Below, one piece after another: positions 43,490-55,030 of a DNA stretch of 64,000 bases. Position 1 is the stretch's first letter. Every line of letters starts with the position of its first letter. Both the position numbers and the translations under genes were made by a program. Source of the DNA: Pleomorphomonas sp. T1.2MG-36 (GTDB lineage: Bacteria; Pseudomonadota; Alphaproteobacteria; Rhizobiales; Pleomorphomonadaceae); the NCBI RefSeq assembly GCF_950100655.1, contig NZ_CATNLY010000001.1, forward strand, positions 868,001 through 932,000. Reading direction: 5' to 3'. The notes beneath the pieces were generated by a model that was not told the origin of the DNA, made no database searches, and was given only the letters and a program-made list of their open reading frames with translations.

Positions 43490-45118
43490 ATGATCCTGAC
43501 GTCCGAACAACGAGCCGAAGCCTACGTCGCCTCCGGTGTCTGGAGCAACGTGACGCTCGTCGAACTGCTGCGTCGCACCGCCGTCGCGGCGCCCGAGACG
43601 ATCGTCTTCGAGGATGTCGGCGTCGGCGCAGTGCCCGGCCTGTCCGCCAAATACAGCTTCGCCGAGGCGGAAAAGCGCATCAATGGTCTCGCCGCCTTTT
43701 TCGCCGCCGTCGGCCTGCGGCCGGACATGGTGCTCGGCATCCATCTGCCGCCGTGCGCCGACGCGGCCATCGTTTTGTTCGCCGCGCTGAAGGCCGGGCT
43801 CGTGGTGGCGCCGCTGCCGGTCTACTGGACCAAGTCGGAGATCGAGGCGGCCATCGAGGCGGCGTCGATCAAGGCCATGGTCACCGCCTCGGAGATCGAG
43901 AACGAGCCGTCGGGCGAACTGGTGCGCGACGTTGCCGCCGACACCTTCGCGATCCGCTTCGTCTTCGCCGTCGGCGACGGCCAGCCGGACGGGTTGATCG
44001 ACCTCTCCGAAGTGCTTGCCGACCTCGATGCGCTGGGCGAGCCGCCGGAGGTGGCGCGGCGCGGCGAGGCGGCCGACCACGTGGCTCTGCTCTCCATGGC
44101 GCGGACGCCCGACGACGAACTGCTGATCGTTCCCTTCAGCCACAACCAACTGGTGGCCGTCGCCACCGGACACATCCTCGAGGCGGGCGTCGTGGCGCCG
44201 GAAACGGTGCTCTCCACCATGCATCCGGCCAGCCTGGCCTCGGTGGCCGGCTCGATCGCCACGGCGCTGATGTCCGGCGGCCATGTCGCATTCCACCACG
44301 GCACGTCGCTCGCCGGCCTCGCAGAGGCGGTGGAAAGCGTCGGCGCCGACCGGATCGTGCTGCCGGAGGTGATGGCCGCCCCCCTCGCCGCCTGCCTAGA
44401 CCGTCCCCTCGCCTTCTCGGCGGTCGGCGTCGGGCCCGGTCTCGCCCCTGCCCCGACGGCTCGCACCGTCGATCTCCTGACGCTCGGCGGTCTCTGCCTC
44501 ATCCCGCGTTCGCGCGACGCTGCCGGAGGCACGATGGCCCTCCCAGCGGGCGCGGCGCACATGGGCGGCCTCAGCGCGGCGCCGGTGCTGTTCGAGGCCA
44601 GGATCAAGGCGAAGGCCGGCGCACGCAGCCGCAAGGCGGACGACGGCGAACTGTTGCTCGGCGGAGCCCTCATTCCCGACGCACCCTGGCCCGAACCGCA
44701 ATCCGGCCGGCGCAGCGCCCTGCTCGGCGTGACCTCGGATGGCTTCCTGCGCACCGGCCTCGCCGCCGAGGAACGCGACGGACGCCTGATGATCACCGGC
44801 ACGCTCGGCGAAACCATCGGCGTCGCCGGCATCACCATATCGCCGAAGCGGCTCGATGCCCTGTTCTCGCGCCATCCCGGCGTCGAGGATGCGGCCGTCT
44901 TCCCGATCGAGGCCGGCCCGGTGGGCCACCGCCTCGGCCTCGCCGTGGTGCCGAAAAGCGGCGAACGGCCGTCCTTGACCGAGCTGCTGATCTGGCTCGA
45001 GGGCGAAGAAGCCGGCAAGCTCGATCGCCCGACGGCGCTGGTGTCGGTGCCGGAGATTCCCCGCAACGCCGACGGCACGGTGCGCCGCGAAGCGTTGTTT
45101 CTGTCGGCCGTAGCCTGA
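43490..45118 (+). CDS. Degenerate AMP-binding (acyl-CoA synthetase-like) protein
   Basis: A 542-residue protein with the overall fold order of class I adenylate-forming enzymes (FAEAEKRINGLAAFFAAVGLRPDMVLGIHLPP near residue 60; C-terminal domain after about 430). The phosphate loop that should read SGTTGxPKG is replaced by MARTPDDELLIVPFS. The TGD motif is RTGLAAEERDG, and the C-terminal catalytic Lys of PxxxxGK is lost (PRNADGTVRREAL). It cannot be a normal ligase. The frame is intact, with usual codon use, so it is probably a functional pseudoenzyme. It is cotranscribed with the YejA-like gene. Function unknown. Confidence 0.8.
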   Translation: MILTSEQRAEAYVASGVWSNVTLVELLRRTAVAAPETIVFEDVGVGAVPGLSAKYSFAEAEKRINGLAAFFAAVGLRPDMVLGIHLPPCADAAIVLFAALKAGLVVAPLPVYWTKSEIEAAIEAASIKAMVTASEIENEPSGELVRDVAADTFAIRFVFAVGDGQPDGLIDLSEVLADLDALGEPPEVARRGEAADHVALLSMARTPDDELLIVPFSHNQLVAVATGHILEAGVVAPETVLSTMHPASLASVAGSIATALMSGGHVAFHHGTSLAGLAEAVESVGADRIVLPEVMAAPLAACLDRPLAFSAVGVGPGLAPAPTARTVDLLTLGGLCLIPRSRDAAGGTMALPAGAAHMGGLSAAPVLFEARIKAKAGARSRKADDGELLLGGALIPDAPWPEPQSGRRSALLGVTSDGFLRTGLAAEERDGRLMITGTLGETIGVAGITISPKRLDALFSRHPGVEDAAVFPIEAGPVGHRLGLAVVPKSGERPSLTELLIWLEGEEAGKLDRPTALVSVPEIPRNADGTVRREALFLSAVA

Positions 45119-45123
45119 ACCGA

Positions 45124-45873
45124 TCAGGCGGGATTCGGAGAGCTTTCCCGCCGTTCGGCTTCGAGCTTGCCGAGCATCTGGGCTCGCGCCGACGGCAGAT
45201 CGATCGCCCGGGGGCCGGCGACATGCCGGTCGAGGAAGAAGCCCGTGAGCTTCAGCGCCGCCACCACGTCGGCGGCGTCCGGCGTTTCCGCCCCGTCCGG
45301 CAGCAGGAAGGCGGGCAGCCTCAGCAGGCGATCGGCATAGGGCGCACCGGCTTCACCTGAAACGGCGCGGGCCGACTTGGGGCTGACGAAGCGAAGATCC
45401 TCGGTCCGCCCCGTGGCGGCGCAGCAGGAGAGATCGAGCCCGAAGCCCAGTTCGTCGAGCAGCATCAGCTCGAAGCGGGCGATCAGCGCCGCCGATTGCA
45501 GCGGGCCGTCGAGATGATCGAGCAGCGCGATCGCCGCCCGGTAGAGGCCGGGATGCGCCTCGCGCTCGGCCAGGAGCCTCAAGTGGCCGGCGACGATCTG
45601 CACGCCGAACACACCGGATGCACTTTCCATCAACCGCGCCGCCCGCGCCTCCGACAACTCGACGGAGAACAGGCCGAGATGCGTTTCGAGCCGCGCTCGC
45701 CAATTGACCAGCAACGAGTTTCCCGTCTGGAGAACCGGCTGAAGGCGTCTGGAACGGGCGCCCTTGACGAGGCCGAGATGACGGCCGAAGTCGGGCGTCA
45801 TCACCTCGATCACCGCGCTGGTTTCCCCATGCGGGCGAAGGCCGATCAACAGCGCTTCCGACACCCATTCCAT
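45124..45873 (-). CDS. recO: DNA repair protein RecO
   Basis: A 249-residue RecFOR-pathway protein that anneals single strands and loads RecA. The N-terminal OB fold (MEWVSEALLIGLRPHGETSAVIEVMT, then GRHLGLVKGARSRR) and the helical C-terminal domain (FELMLLDELGFGLDL) are typical, including CCAATGRTEDLRFVSPKSARAV. I start it at ATG 45873; a TTG at 45888 would overlap recX as TTGA. It is the last gene of ppx-rlmE-recX-recO. Confidence 0.93.
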   Translation of the reverse strand: MEWVSEALLIGLRPHGETSAVIEVMTPDFGRHLGLVKGARSRRLQPVLQTGNSLLVNWRARLETHLGLFSVELSEARAARLMESASGVFGVQIVAGHLRLLAEREAHPGLYRAAIALLDHLDGPLQSAALIARFELMLLDELGFGLDLSCCAATGRTEDLRFVSPKSARAVSGEAGAPYADRLLRLPAFLLPDGAETPDAADVVAALKLTGFFLDRHVAGPRAIDLPSARAQMLGKLEAERRESSPNPA

Positions 45874-45884
45874 CGACGACAGTC

Positions 45885-46508
45885 TCAAATCGCGCCGAGC
45901 TTGTCCTCGGCTTCTTCAAGCGACAGTAGCACGACGGCACGTCCGAGCTGAGTGGCAAAACCCTGCCGGGCCAAGATGGCGATCTCGCGGTTGAGACCGT
46001 CCCGATCCGGCCGCTCGCCCCGGCGCCACGGGCCGATCCGCCGCCGCCGGCAGAAACGGAGAGCCGCCACCATCTCGTCGGTGCCTTCTTCCTCGATGGC
46101 CGTCCGCGCCAGATTGCCGTCGACGCCCTTGGCCCGAAGACCAAGAGCGATCTTGAGGCGCGACGCCCCCTTGCGCCGGGCCGAAGCGACGCGCGAGGCG
46201 GCGAACCCCGCATCGTCGAGAAGGCCCAGTTCGCGGAACTCCGAGGTCAGATCCCCCACGAGGCCAGCGACGCTGGCTTCGCCGAGCGCCACATAGCCCG
46301 CCGCCTCCCACCGCCGGAGCTTCTTCTCCATCAGTTCGAAGAAGTGCGCCTCCGAGGCCGAATAGCGCTGGAGATAGGCAAAGCCCGAGCGGCGCAGCTT
46401 CTCGCGCAATTTCCTGGGATCGGTCGGCGTCGCCCGGATTGAGCCATCCGGCTCGTCGGGGATCCGGTCCCAACCATCGCCGTCATCGCCGGGAGGGGCG
46501 CAGCTCAC
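45885..46508 (-). CDS. recX: RecX-family regulatory protein
   Basis: A 207-residue helical protein resembling RecX, a modulator of RecA filaments. The family segment [33 protein letters not shown] is recognisable and is followed by a second three-helix repeat. It starts at a GTG (46508) that overlaps the rlmE stop as GTGA, so translation is coupled. It lies next to recO instead of recA, which fits a recombination role but is not the enterobacterial order. Confidence 0.85.
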   Translation of the reverse strand: MSCAPPGDDGDGWDRIPDEPDGSIRATPTDPRKLREKLRRSGFAYLQRYSASEAHFFELMEKKLRRWEAAGYVALGEASVAGLVGDLTSEFRELGLLDDAGFAASRVASARRKGASRLKIALGLRAKGVDGNLARTAIEEEGTDEMVAALRFCRRRRIGPWRRGERPDRDGLNREIAILARQGFATQLGRAVVLLSLEEAEDKLGAI

Positions 46509-47299
46509 GGCTGCGCGTCCTCATCCACCTCCGTCTCGGCGGAAGACCGTCCCTTGAAGCCCTTGGCGACCACATACATCTCCACGCTTTCCTGCCGCGA
46601 GGATGGCGGCTTGAAATGGAAGACCTGCGCGAAATTCTGCTTCAGCGTGGCCAGGAGCTCATTCTCGGTGCCGCCACGGAACACCTTGGCGACGAAGGCG
46701 CCGCCCGGCCGGAGCACGTCGACGGCGAAGGCGACCGCCACCTCGCAGAGGTAGGTGGTGCGAAGATGGTCGGTCTTGTGGTGGCCGGTGGTCGGCGCCG
46801 CCATGTCCGACAGCACCACGTCGGGCGTGTGACCGCCGAGAGCGGCCATCAGCGCCTCGGGCGCATCCTCGTCGAGAAAGTCCTTCTGCAGCAGCGCCAC
46901 GCCCGGCACGCCATCCATTTCGAGATAGTCGATGCCGACCACCAGCGGATTGCCCGGCGTCGATCCCGTCTTCTTGGCCGCCACTTGGCACCAGCCGCCC
47001 GGCGCGGCGCCGAGATCGACCACCCGGTTGCCCGGCTTCAGGAGGTGGTACTTCTCGTCGATCTCGATCAGCTTGAAGGCGGCGCGCGAGCGCCAGCCCT
47101 CCTTGCGCGCCTTGACCACATAGGGATCGTTGAGCTGGCGCTGCAGCCAGCGCACCGACGATGCGGTGCGGCCGCGCGCCGTCTTCACCTTGACCTTGAG
47201 GCCGGTATCGGCTCGCCCTTTGCCTTTGGGCTTGTCTGGGCCCTTGGACTTGTCCGGCCCGGCCGGCTTGTCCCCACCGGATTTTCCCTTGTCAGACAT
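46505..47299 (-). CDS. rlmE: 23S rRNA (uridine-2'-O)-methyltransferase RlmE (FtsJ)
   Basis: A 264-residue SAM-dependent methyltransferase that modifies the peptidyl-transferase loop of 23S rRNA. The SAM motif [17 protein letters not shown], the [13 protein letters not shown] segment and K of FVAKVFRGG give the K-D-K-E core. An N-terminal extension of about 45 residues is Lys/Gly/Pro-rich ([20 protein letters not shown]). The ATG at 47299 overlaps the end of the ppx-like gene by 8 bp. This pairing is common in alphaproteobacteria. Confidence 0.94.
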   Translation of the reverse strand: MSDKGKSGGDKPAGPDKSKGPDKPKGKGRADTGLKVKVKTARGRTASSVRWLQRQLNDPYVVKARKEGWRSRAAFKLIEIDEKYHLLKPGNRVVDLGAAPGGWCQVAAKKTGSTPGNPLVVGIDYLEMDGVPGVALLQKDFLDEDAPEALMAALGGHTPDVVLSDMAAPTTGHHKTDHLRTTYLCEVAVAFAVDVLRPGGAFVAKVFRGGTENELLATLKQNFAQVFHFKPPSSRQESVEMYVVAKGFKGRSSAETEVDEDAQP

Positions 47300-48905
47300 G
47301 CGCTTCCGTCCTTGCGGGCTGAGGCCGGCGGCGCCAGACGCCGTCACGAGCCATGAGTTCGACCAGAATGCCCTCGCGCAAGCCGCGATCGGCGACGCGG
47401 AGCCGCTGGCAGGGCCACTTGCGGCGGATAGCCTCCAGAATGGCGCAGCCGGCCAGCACCAGATCGGCCCGATCGGACCCGATGCAGGGGTTGGCGACGC
47501 GCTGATCGTAGCCCATGCCTATCAGCCGGTTGATCATGTCGTCCACCTCGTCGCCATCGAGCCAGACGCCGTCCACGCGGCGGCGATCGTAGCGTTTGAG
47601 CCCGAGGTGGATGCCGGCGAGCGTCGTCACCGTGCCGGATGTGCCCAGCATGTGAGCCGCGCCCGAGGCCACCAGTTCGGCGGCGCCTTCCATCCCCTCG
47701 AAATCTTCGAGAAGACCCTCCACCTCCTCGACCATGTCGCGATAGACTTCGGGCGTCACCATGTGGCCGCCATGCCGCTCGCTGAGCGTCACGACACCGA
47801 CCGGCAACGACGTCCAGCTCTTGATGAACCGCGTGAGGGCGAAGCCGCGCGCTTCGCCACGCCGCCTGAGATCGAGCCAGACCAGTTCCGACGAACCGCC
47901 GCCGATGTCGAACAGCAGCACGCCCTGCGAGCGCTGGTCGATCAGCGTGGCGCAACCGGCAACGGCAAGTCGAGCCTCGGTTTCGCGGCTGACGATTTCG
48001 AGGTTGAGGCCGGTCTCGCGGCGCACCCGTTCGAGGAACAGCGGACCGTTCTCGGCCAGCCGGCAGGCCTCGGTGGCGATCAGCCGCATGCGGCGGACCC
48101 TGAGGTCGGCCAGCTTGCCCCGGCAGACGGCGAGCGCTTCGACCGCGCGATCCATCGCCGCCTCGGAGAGGCGGCCGGTCCGGCCGATGCCCTCGCCGAG
48201 CCGGACGATGCGCGAATAGGCGTCGACGACGCGGAAACCGCGATCCTGCGGTTCGGCCACCAGGAGGCGGCAATTGTTGGTGCCAAGATCGAGCGCCGCA
48301 TAGAGCGGCCCGGTCGCCGGCAGACCGCGGCGACCATCGCGTCCGTGCGAGCCGTGGCCGTGGTGGCCTGCGGCGATGGCTGGCCGCGCCTCACCGGGTT
48401 CGGCATGCCGCTCGCCGCCCTTCCGGCGATCGCCCTCGCGGGTTCGCCCCTCTTCGGGGCGGCCATCCTCCCGGCCGGGCTTTCGCACGCCGCGCAAGGC
48501 CCCCTTCGAGGGGCTGCGCCGACGCCGACGCCGGGCACCTTCCTCGCGCGACCGCGCGGTCGGCGCGTCCGGCTTGTCTGGGGAAGAAACCTTCTCGGCG
48601 GGCGAATCGCTACGCGCCGGTTGCGCGGTCGCCCGCTCCGGCTGCTTGTCGCCCGATGTTGGCGCATGTCCCACCGAGGTCCTGTCGCCCGCCGAGCCCG
48701 AACCGGACCGACGCTTGCGGCGGCGTCGCGCCGCTCGCTTCGACAGGACACCGGACGCCCCTTCCCCCGCGTTGGCCGCGGGGTCGGCACGTCCTCGTGT
48801 GGGGTCTGCGCGGTCGCTTTGGTCGCCCGCGTCACCCACTGAGAGTACTCCGGCGCGCCGCGATCCAGGAGCCGGCGCCCATTTCGGGGCGATCCGGCTG
48901 CTCAT
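47292..48905 (-). CDS. Ppx/GppA-family phosphatase with long basic N-terminal extension
   Basis: A 537-residue protein. The exopolyphosphatase / pppGpp phosphohydrolase domain begins near residue 200 with [19 protein letters not shown]. It contains the family's [26 protein letters not shown] and [16 protein letters not shown]. The first 200 residues are low-complexity, rich in Arg, Gly, Glu, Ser and Pro ([19 protein letters not shown]), probably disordered and nucleic-acid- or polyphosphate-binding. The start (MSSRIAPK) is tentative. It is the first gene of the overlapping operon with rlmE, recX and recO. Confidence 0.88.
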   Translation of the reverse strand: MSSRIAPKWAPAPGSRRAGVLSVGDAGDQSDRADPTRGRADPAANAGEGASGVLSKRAARRRRKRRSGSGSAGDRTSVGHAPTSGDKQPERATAQPARSDSPAEKVSSPDKPDAPTARSREEGARRRRRRSPSKGALRGVRKPGREDGRPEEGRTREGDRRKGGERHAEPGEARPAIAAGHHGHGSHGRDGRRGLPATGPLYAALDLGTNNCRLLVAEPQDRGFRVVDAYSRIVRLGEGIGRTGRLSEAAMDRAVEALAVCRGKLADLRVRRMRLIATEACRLAENGPLFLERVRRETGLNLEIVSRETEARLAVAGCATLIDQRSQGVLLFDIGGGSSELVWLDLRRRGEARGFALTRFIKSWTSLPVGVVTLSERHGGHMVTPEVYRDMVEEVEGLLEDFEGMEGAAELVASGAAHMLGTSGTVTTLAGIHLGLKRYDRRRVDGVWLDGDEVDDMINRLIGMGYDQRVANPCIGSDRADLVLAGCAILEAIRRKWPCQRLRVADRGLREGILVELMARDGVWRRRPQPARTEAHV

Positions 48906-49061
48906 CCGCACGCTCTCTTTCAGGGAGCGACGCGGGGGCTCGAGCGGCACGCATGCTCGTTTGTCGTCGGATTGACAGTACCAGTTGCCGGCGGCAAACG
49001 CCAGTGAAAGCCATGCATGGCGGCCGGCCACCCCGAGACGACTCGATGGCCGAGAGCTCCG

Positions 49062-50171
49062 TCAGGGCAGCGGCGCGAAGGCGTCGCCCCGCCAGATCCG
49101 GGGCAGATAGGCCGCCGCGCTCCAGTCGCCCTTGTCGTCGAAGGTGACCTTGCCGAGCACGGTGTCGGCGCCGCTCTTGCGCAGGAAATCCGCCGCCGCG
49201 CCGAGATCGTCGCTCTTGCCGAGCGCCGCGATCGCCGCTTCCGCCGCGGCATGGGCGGTGAAGACGGTGTCGGTCGGCATCAGCTGCCGTTCCTCAAGCG
49301 ACAGCAGGAGACCCACCGCCTCCGGTCGCGACTTGTCGACGGTCGGCAGGAAGAACACGGTGCCTTCGGCGGCCGCGCCGGCCAGCGCCTTGAACTCCGA
49401 GAGCGCCAACGCCTCGTTGCCGATGAGCGCCGCATCGAGGCCGCGCGCGCGCACCTCTCCGGCGATCACCGCCGCGTCGGCCTGCAGGGCGCCCATCACC
49501 ACCGCCGACACCGCCGCATCCTGGATCTTGCCGATCAGGTTGTTCTGGCTCTTCTCGCCGGGGGTGAAGCTTTCCGTCATGGCAACGGCGCCGCCGCCAT
49601 CCGCGAACAGCTTGGCCGCCTGCTCGACGAGCCCCTGGCCGTACACGCTGCCGTCGTGGACGAAGGCGACGCGCTTGCCCTTGAACTTGTCCTTGAGATA
49701 GTCGGCGATCGCCCGTCCCTCGCGGTCGGACCGGATGGCCAGACGAAACACCCCGGCGCCGGCCCTCTCGTCGGTGAAGCGCGGGTTGGTGGCAACCGGC
49801 GACAGGAACAGTACGCCGCCGTTGGCGTAGACGCGGGCGGCCGGCAGCGCCGCCGCCGTGCAGGCGTGACCGATGACCGCCCGCACGCCCTTGCCGATCA
49901 ACTGGTTGGCGACGGCGGTACCGGTCTCCGCCTCGCACTTGTCGTCGACGGAGACGGTGACGATCTTTTCGCCGCCAATGCCGCCGCGCGCGTTGGCTGC
50001 GGCCACGGCGATCTCGACGCCGGCTTTGATGTCGCGCCCGACGTCGGCGAAGCTGCCGCCCATCGGACCGGCGATGCCGATCACCACATCGGCCCGCGCC
50101 GACGACAGCAAGGCCGCCAGGGCCACGACCGGCAGACACGCCCGACAAATGCCGCCCCAGATACCCGCCAT
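49062..50171 (-). CDS. Branched-chain amino acid-type ABC substrate-binding protein (LivK paralogue)
   Basis: A 369-residue periplasmic binding protein of the LivK family: signal peptide ending LLSSARA, then DVVIGIAGPMGGSFADVGRDIKAG. Ligand-site sequences such as AVIGHACTAAALPAARVYANGG are diverged from those of the livK gene at 50312-51430, so the ligand probably differs. It follows livK on the same strand but is separated by a strong terminator (50230-50262), which implies its own promoter or readthrough. Confidence 0.9.
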   Translation of the reverse strand: MAGIWGGICRACLPVVALAALLSSARADVVIGIAGPMGGSFADVGRDIKAGVEIAVAAANARGGIGGEKIVTVSVDDKCEAETGTAVANQLIGKGVRAVIGHACTAAALPAARVYANGGVLFLSPVATNPRFTDERAGAGVFRLAIRSDREGRAIADYLKDKFKGKRVAFVHDGSVYGQGLVEQAAKLFADGGGAVAMTESFTPGEKSQNNLIGKIQDAAVSAVVMGALQADAAVIAGEVRARGLDAALIGNEALALSEFKALAGAAAEGTVFFLPTVDKSRPEAVGLLLSLEERQLMPTDTVFTAHAAAEAAIAALGKSDDLGAAADFLRKSGADTVLGKVTFDDKGDWSAAAYLPRIWRGDAFAPLP

Positions 50172-50229
50172 GACCAACCGACGCCCTCTGCCGTCCACCT
50201 CGTCATCATGCAATAGCAGCTTGGCCGCA

Positions 50230-50262
50230 AAAACGAAACGCCGCCGGAGTGATCCGGCGGCG
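50230..50262 (-). terminator. Intrinsic terminator of livK
   Basis: A perfect 10-bp stem, CGCCGCCGGA (50239-50248) with TCCGGCGGCG (50253-50262) and a 4-nt loop. On the minus strand it is followed by TTTCGTTTTTG. It is 50 bp after the livK stop. Confidence 0.82.
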
Positions 50263-50311
50263 CTCGATGAAGGATCGCCATGCCCGGCCGCCGAAGCAGC
50301 CGGACAGCGAC

Positions 50312-51430
50312 TTACGGCAGCATCTTGTAGGTGATCTTGCCGTCGTCGGCCTTGTACCACTGGTACACGGTGTAGTCGGCGTCCTTGCGGTCGCCCTTCT
50401 CGTCATAGGCGAGATCGCCGATGACGGTGGAGATCTTCTCACCCTTGTGGACGGCATCGGCCACAGCCTGCGGATCGGTCGAGCCGGCCGCCTTGGCACC
50501 GGCGGCGATGATCTGCACGGCGGCGTAGCTGTAGAGCGTGTAGGCCTCGGGCTCGAAGCCAGCGTCACGGAACTTCTTCACGGCTTCCGTGGCGGCCGGG
50601 TTCTGGCGCGGGTCGGGGCCGAAGGTCATCAGCGTCCCCTCGACGGCCGGACCGCCGATGGCGGCGAACTCGTCGGAGGCGATGCCGTCACCCGACATCA
50701 TGGTCGCCTTGAGGCCGGCTTCCGACGACTGGCGGGCGATCAGGCCGCCTTCGGTGTGCAGGCCGCCCCAGTAGATGACCTCGACGCCGGCTTCCTTCAT
50801 CTTGGAGATGAGGGCCGAGAAGTCCTTGTCGCCGACGTTGACGCCTTCATAGAGGGCTTCGGTGACGCCGGCGGCGTTGAGCGCCTTCTTGGTCTCGTCG
50901 GCGAGGCCCTGGCCATAGGTGGTCTTGTCGTGCAGCACGGCCACCTTCTTGCCGGCGAGCTTCTCGGCGATGTACTTGCCGGCGACGGCGCCCTGCTGGT
51001 CGTCACGGCCGCAGACGCGGAAGGTGTTCCAGAGGCCGCGCTCGGTGAAGCTCGGATTGGTGGAGGCCGGCGTCACCTGGAAGATGCCGTTCTCGGCATA
51101 GACTTCCGACGCGGGGATCGACACCGACGAGTTGAAGTGGCCGACCACGAACTTGACGCCGTCACCCACGAACTTGTTGGCGACCGAGACGCCCTGCTTG
51201 GGGTCCGACACGTCGTCGCCGAGCTCGACCACCACCTTCTCGCCATTGATGCCGCCGGCGGCGTTGATGTCGGCGGCCGCCTGCTCCGCGCCCTTCTGGA
51301 GCTGCGAGCCGAAGGCGGCGTTCGGACCGGTCAGCGGACCGGCGACGCCGATGATGACGTCGGCCGAGGCAGCGCCGGCGAAGGCGAGGCCAGCAGCAAA
51401 CACGACGCCGGACAGGAGGAACTTCTTCAT
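50312..51430 (-). CDS. livK: Branched-chain amino acid ABC substrate-binding protein
   Basis: A 372-residue periplasmic receptor. Signal peptide MKKFLLSGVVFAAGLAFAGAASA, then DVIIGVAGPLTGPNAAFGSQ. The ligand loops VVGHFNSSVSIPAS and TPASTNPSFTERG are typical of LivK/LivJ. The ATG at 51430 has GGGAGA at 7 nt. Codon bias suggests high expression. It ends the minus-strand cluster livH-M-G-F-small membrane protein-livK and is followed by a terminator. Confidence 0.93.
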   Translation of the reverse strand: MKKFLLSGVVFAAGLAFAGAASADVIIGVAGPLTGPNAAFGSQLQKGAEQAAADINAAGGINGEKVVVELGDDVSDPKQGVSVANKFVGDGVKFVVGHFNSSVSIPASEVYAENGIFQVTPASTNPSFTERGLWNTFRVCGRDDQQGAVAGKYIAEKLAGKKVAVLHDKTTYGQGLADETKKALNAAGVTEALYEGVNVGDKDFSALISKMKEAGVEVIYWGGLHTEGGLIARQSSEAGLKATMMSGDGIASDEFAAIGGPAVEGTLMTFGPDPRQNPAATEAVKKFRDAGFEPEAYTLYSYAAVQIIAAGAKAAGSTDPQAVADAVHKGEKISTVIGDLAYDEKGDRKDADYTVYQWYKADDGKITYKMLP

Positions 51431-51594
51431 GTTGTGGTCTCCCATTATTCTGTCACTGGAAGTCTGGTGGGTTCTAGCCCGAACCCCTGGGTATCAAAGC
51501 GGCGACCGACGGAGAAAACCCCTGCTCCATGATCGGCCACCGCCCGGAACGCCTGGCCTTGGTTGAAAACCAACCTCGGCCCCGTCGTTTCGGC

Positions 51595-51942
51595 TCAACC
51601 GCGCCCCTTCCACGAGAAAGGACCGGTCAACTCGTACAGCCAGTAGTACTGCGTAGCCATTTGGCGCGCCCGCGTAAACTGGAATCCGGCGAAGGCGATG
51701 GCTTCGAGCACGATCGCATCGACGACGTAATAGTGCAGCGACAGAAGCGTGCCGCTGAAGATCGAGAAATGGATGAAGCGGATGCCGACGGAGAGGATGG
51801 CGACATAGATCGCCATGATCGTCCGGGGTCGCCATGTCTTGGCGCAGGCGCGACCGGTCATCCAGGCACCGAGACCGCCCAGCAGCAACGTCACGAAGAC
51901 GAAGGTGAGGCTCGATGCTTCCTCGTAGAGGATGCCCTGCAT
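51595..51942 (-). CDS. Small membrane protein of the liv cluster (DUF6867-like)
   Basis: A 115-residue protein with about three hydrophobic helices (SLTFVFVTLLLGGLGAWMTG; TIMAIYVAILSVGIRF; YYVVDAIVLEAIAFAGFQF). It sits between livF and livK on the same strand. I recall a small conserved protein in this position in Rhizobiales liv operons, annotated DUF6867. The family assignment is from memory. It may be an accessory of the transporter. Function unknown. Confidence 0.72.
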   Translation of the reverse strand: MQGILYEEASSLTFVFVTLLLGGLGAWMTGRACAKTWRPRTIMAIYVAILSVGIRFIHFSIFSGTLLSLHYYVVDAIVLEAIAFAGFQFTRARQMATQYYWLYELTGPFSWKGRG

Positions 51943-52013
51943 TGTGGTTCTCCTTGAAGCTTGTCAGGGGACGGCGGACGCCGGTTTTCCCCGTGCGACA
52001 AACTCGATCATGT

Positions 52014-53632
<1,619 letters not shown>

Positions 53633-53633
53633 G

Positions 53634-55028
53634 TCAGCCGTGGCCTTCCTTCACGAGATCGCCTGAAACCGATTTCCGCTTGAACAGGAAGGCGGTTGGC
53701 TGACGGGCTGAGACGAAGCCTCTCGGTTTCCACACCATGATGATCACCATGGCGAGGCCGAACAGCAGCATGCGGTACTGGTCGGGGTTGAAGTCCTTGC
53801 CGAACACCAGCTTCAGGAAGTCGAGTTCGCGCAAAAGCTCGGTGCCGCCGATCATGGCCACCGCCGCCAGCGCAACGCCGATCATCGACCCCATGCCGCC
53901 CAGCACGACGATGGCGACGATGACGGCCGATTCCATGAAGATGAAGGATTCCGGCGAGACGAAGCCCTGGCGGGCGGCGAAGAAGGACCCGGCGAAGCCA
54001 CCGAACATGGCGCCGATGGCGAACGCCGTCAGCTTCGTGTTGGTGGTGTTGATGCCGAGCGACCGGCAGGCCACCTCATCCTCGCGCAGCGCCTCCCAGG
54101 CACGACCGATCGGCAGGCGGCGAAGCCTGAGGGTGATGAAGGCGGTGAGCAGCGCCAGGAGCAGGATGAGGTAGTACAGGAACACCTTGTAGTAGGCCGA
54201 CGAAGGCGCCAGATGGAACGCCTTGACGAAGCTGTTGGTGGCGCTCATGTCGAAGGAGTAGATGCCGAACATCGTCACCTTCGGGATCGACGAGATGCCC
54301 GCCGAGCCGCCGGAGAAGTCCTTCCAGTTGATCAGCACCAGACGAATGATCTCGCCGAAGGCCAGCGTGACGATGGCGAGATAGTCGCCTCGGAGCCGGA
54401 GCACCGGGAAACCGAGGATGATGCCCCAGAAGGCGGCGAGAATGCCGGCCACCGGCAGCAGCACCCAGAAGCTCAGATGGAAATTGATGGCGAGCAGCGC
54501 ATAGGAGTAGGCGCCGACGGCGTAGAACGCGACGTAGCCGAGATCGAGCAGGCCGGCGAGGCCGATGACGATGTTGAGGCCCCAGCCCAGCATCACGTAG
54601 ATCAGGATCTGGACGCCGTAGTTGTCGACCCACTTGATCGAGCCCTGGACGCCGAACAGCGAGATGATCAGGATCGGGTAGACGAACAGGAAGATCAGAC
54701 CGGTGATGGAAAGCCCCCGGGTGACCCTGGCCCGCGCCTCGAGTTCGGCCAGCGTCACCGCCGCCTTGCTGCGATTGCCGCGAGCGGCGATCCACGGATA
54801 GATGAAGGCCGACAGCAGGAACCTGCCGACGCCGACGATCACCGACAATATGGCGGCAAGGCCGAGCCTGTTCTGCAGGATCAGTTCGTTGGCCATGTTC
54901 TGGTCGGTCTTGAGGCCGACCAGAGGCCCGAGCAGGGCGAAGGCGATGATGCCGATGATCACGCCGTCCTTGAGGGCGCGGCCGAAATCGATGCCCGCCC
55001 TGTCCTTAGACTTCACAGCTGAATTCAT
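53634..55028 (-). CDS. livM: Branched-chain amino acid ABC permease LivM
   Basis: A 464-residue permease. The core LivM domain ([27 protein letters not shown] to the C-terminus) is preceded by an N-terminal extension of about 130 residues with two or three extra TM helices, as in many proteobacterial LivM proteins. The cytoplasmic coupling segment [20 protein letters not shown] is intact. The start at 55028 is 2 bp from the livH stop. Confidence 0.93.
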   Translation of the reverse strand: MNSAVKSKDRAGIDFGRALKDGVIIGIIAFALLGPLVGLKTDQNMANELILQNRLGLAAILSVIVGVGRFLLSAFIYPWIAARGNRSKAAVTLAELEARARVTRGLSITGLIFLFVYPILIISLFGVQGSIKWVDNYGVQILIYVMLGWGLNIVIGLAGLLDLGYVAFYAVGAYSYALLAINFHLSFWVLLPVAGILAAFWGIILGFPVLRLRGDYLAIVTLAFGEIIRLVLINWKDFSGGSAGISSIPKVTMFGIYSFDMSATNSFVKAFHLAPSSAYYKVFLYYLILLLALLTAFITLRLRRLPIGRAWEALREDEVACRSLGINTTNTKLTAFAIGAMFGGFAGSFFAARQGFVSPESFIFMESAVIVAIVVLGGMGSMIGVALAAVAMIGGTELLRELDFLKLVFGKDFNPDQYRMLLFGLAMVIIMVWKPRGFVSARQPTAFLFKRKSVSGDLVKEGHG

Positions 55029-55030
55029 GA

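Noticed and set aside
43753..45360. 535-codon plus-strand frame overlapping the AMP-ligase-like gene
   Set aside because: It is a frame-shifted shadow with Arg/Gly-rich composition; the 43490 frame matches the adenylate-forming fold throughout. I also considered a frameshift to explain the missing motifs, but the fold is continuous in one frame.
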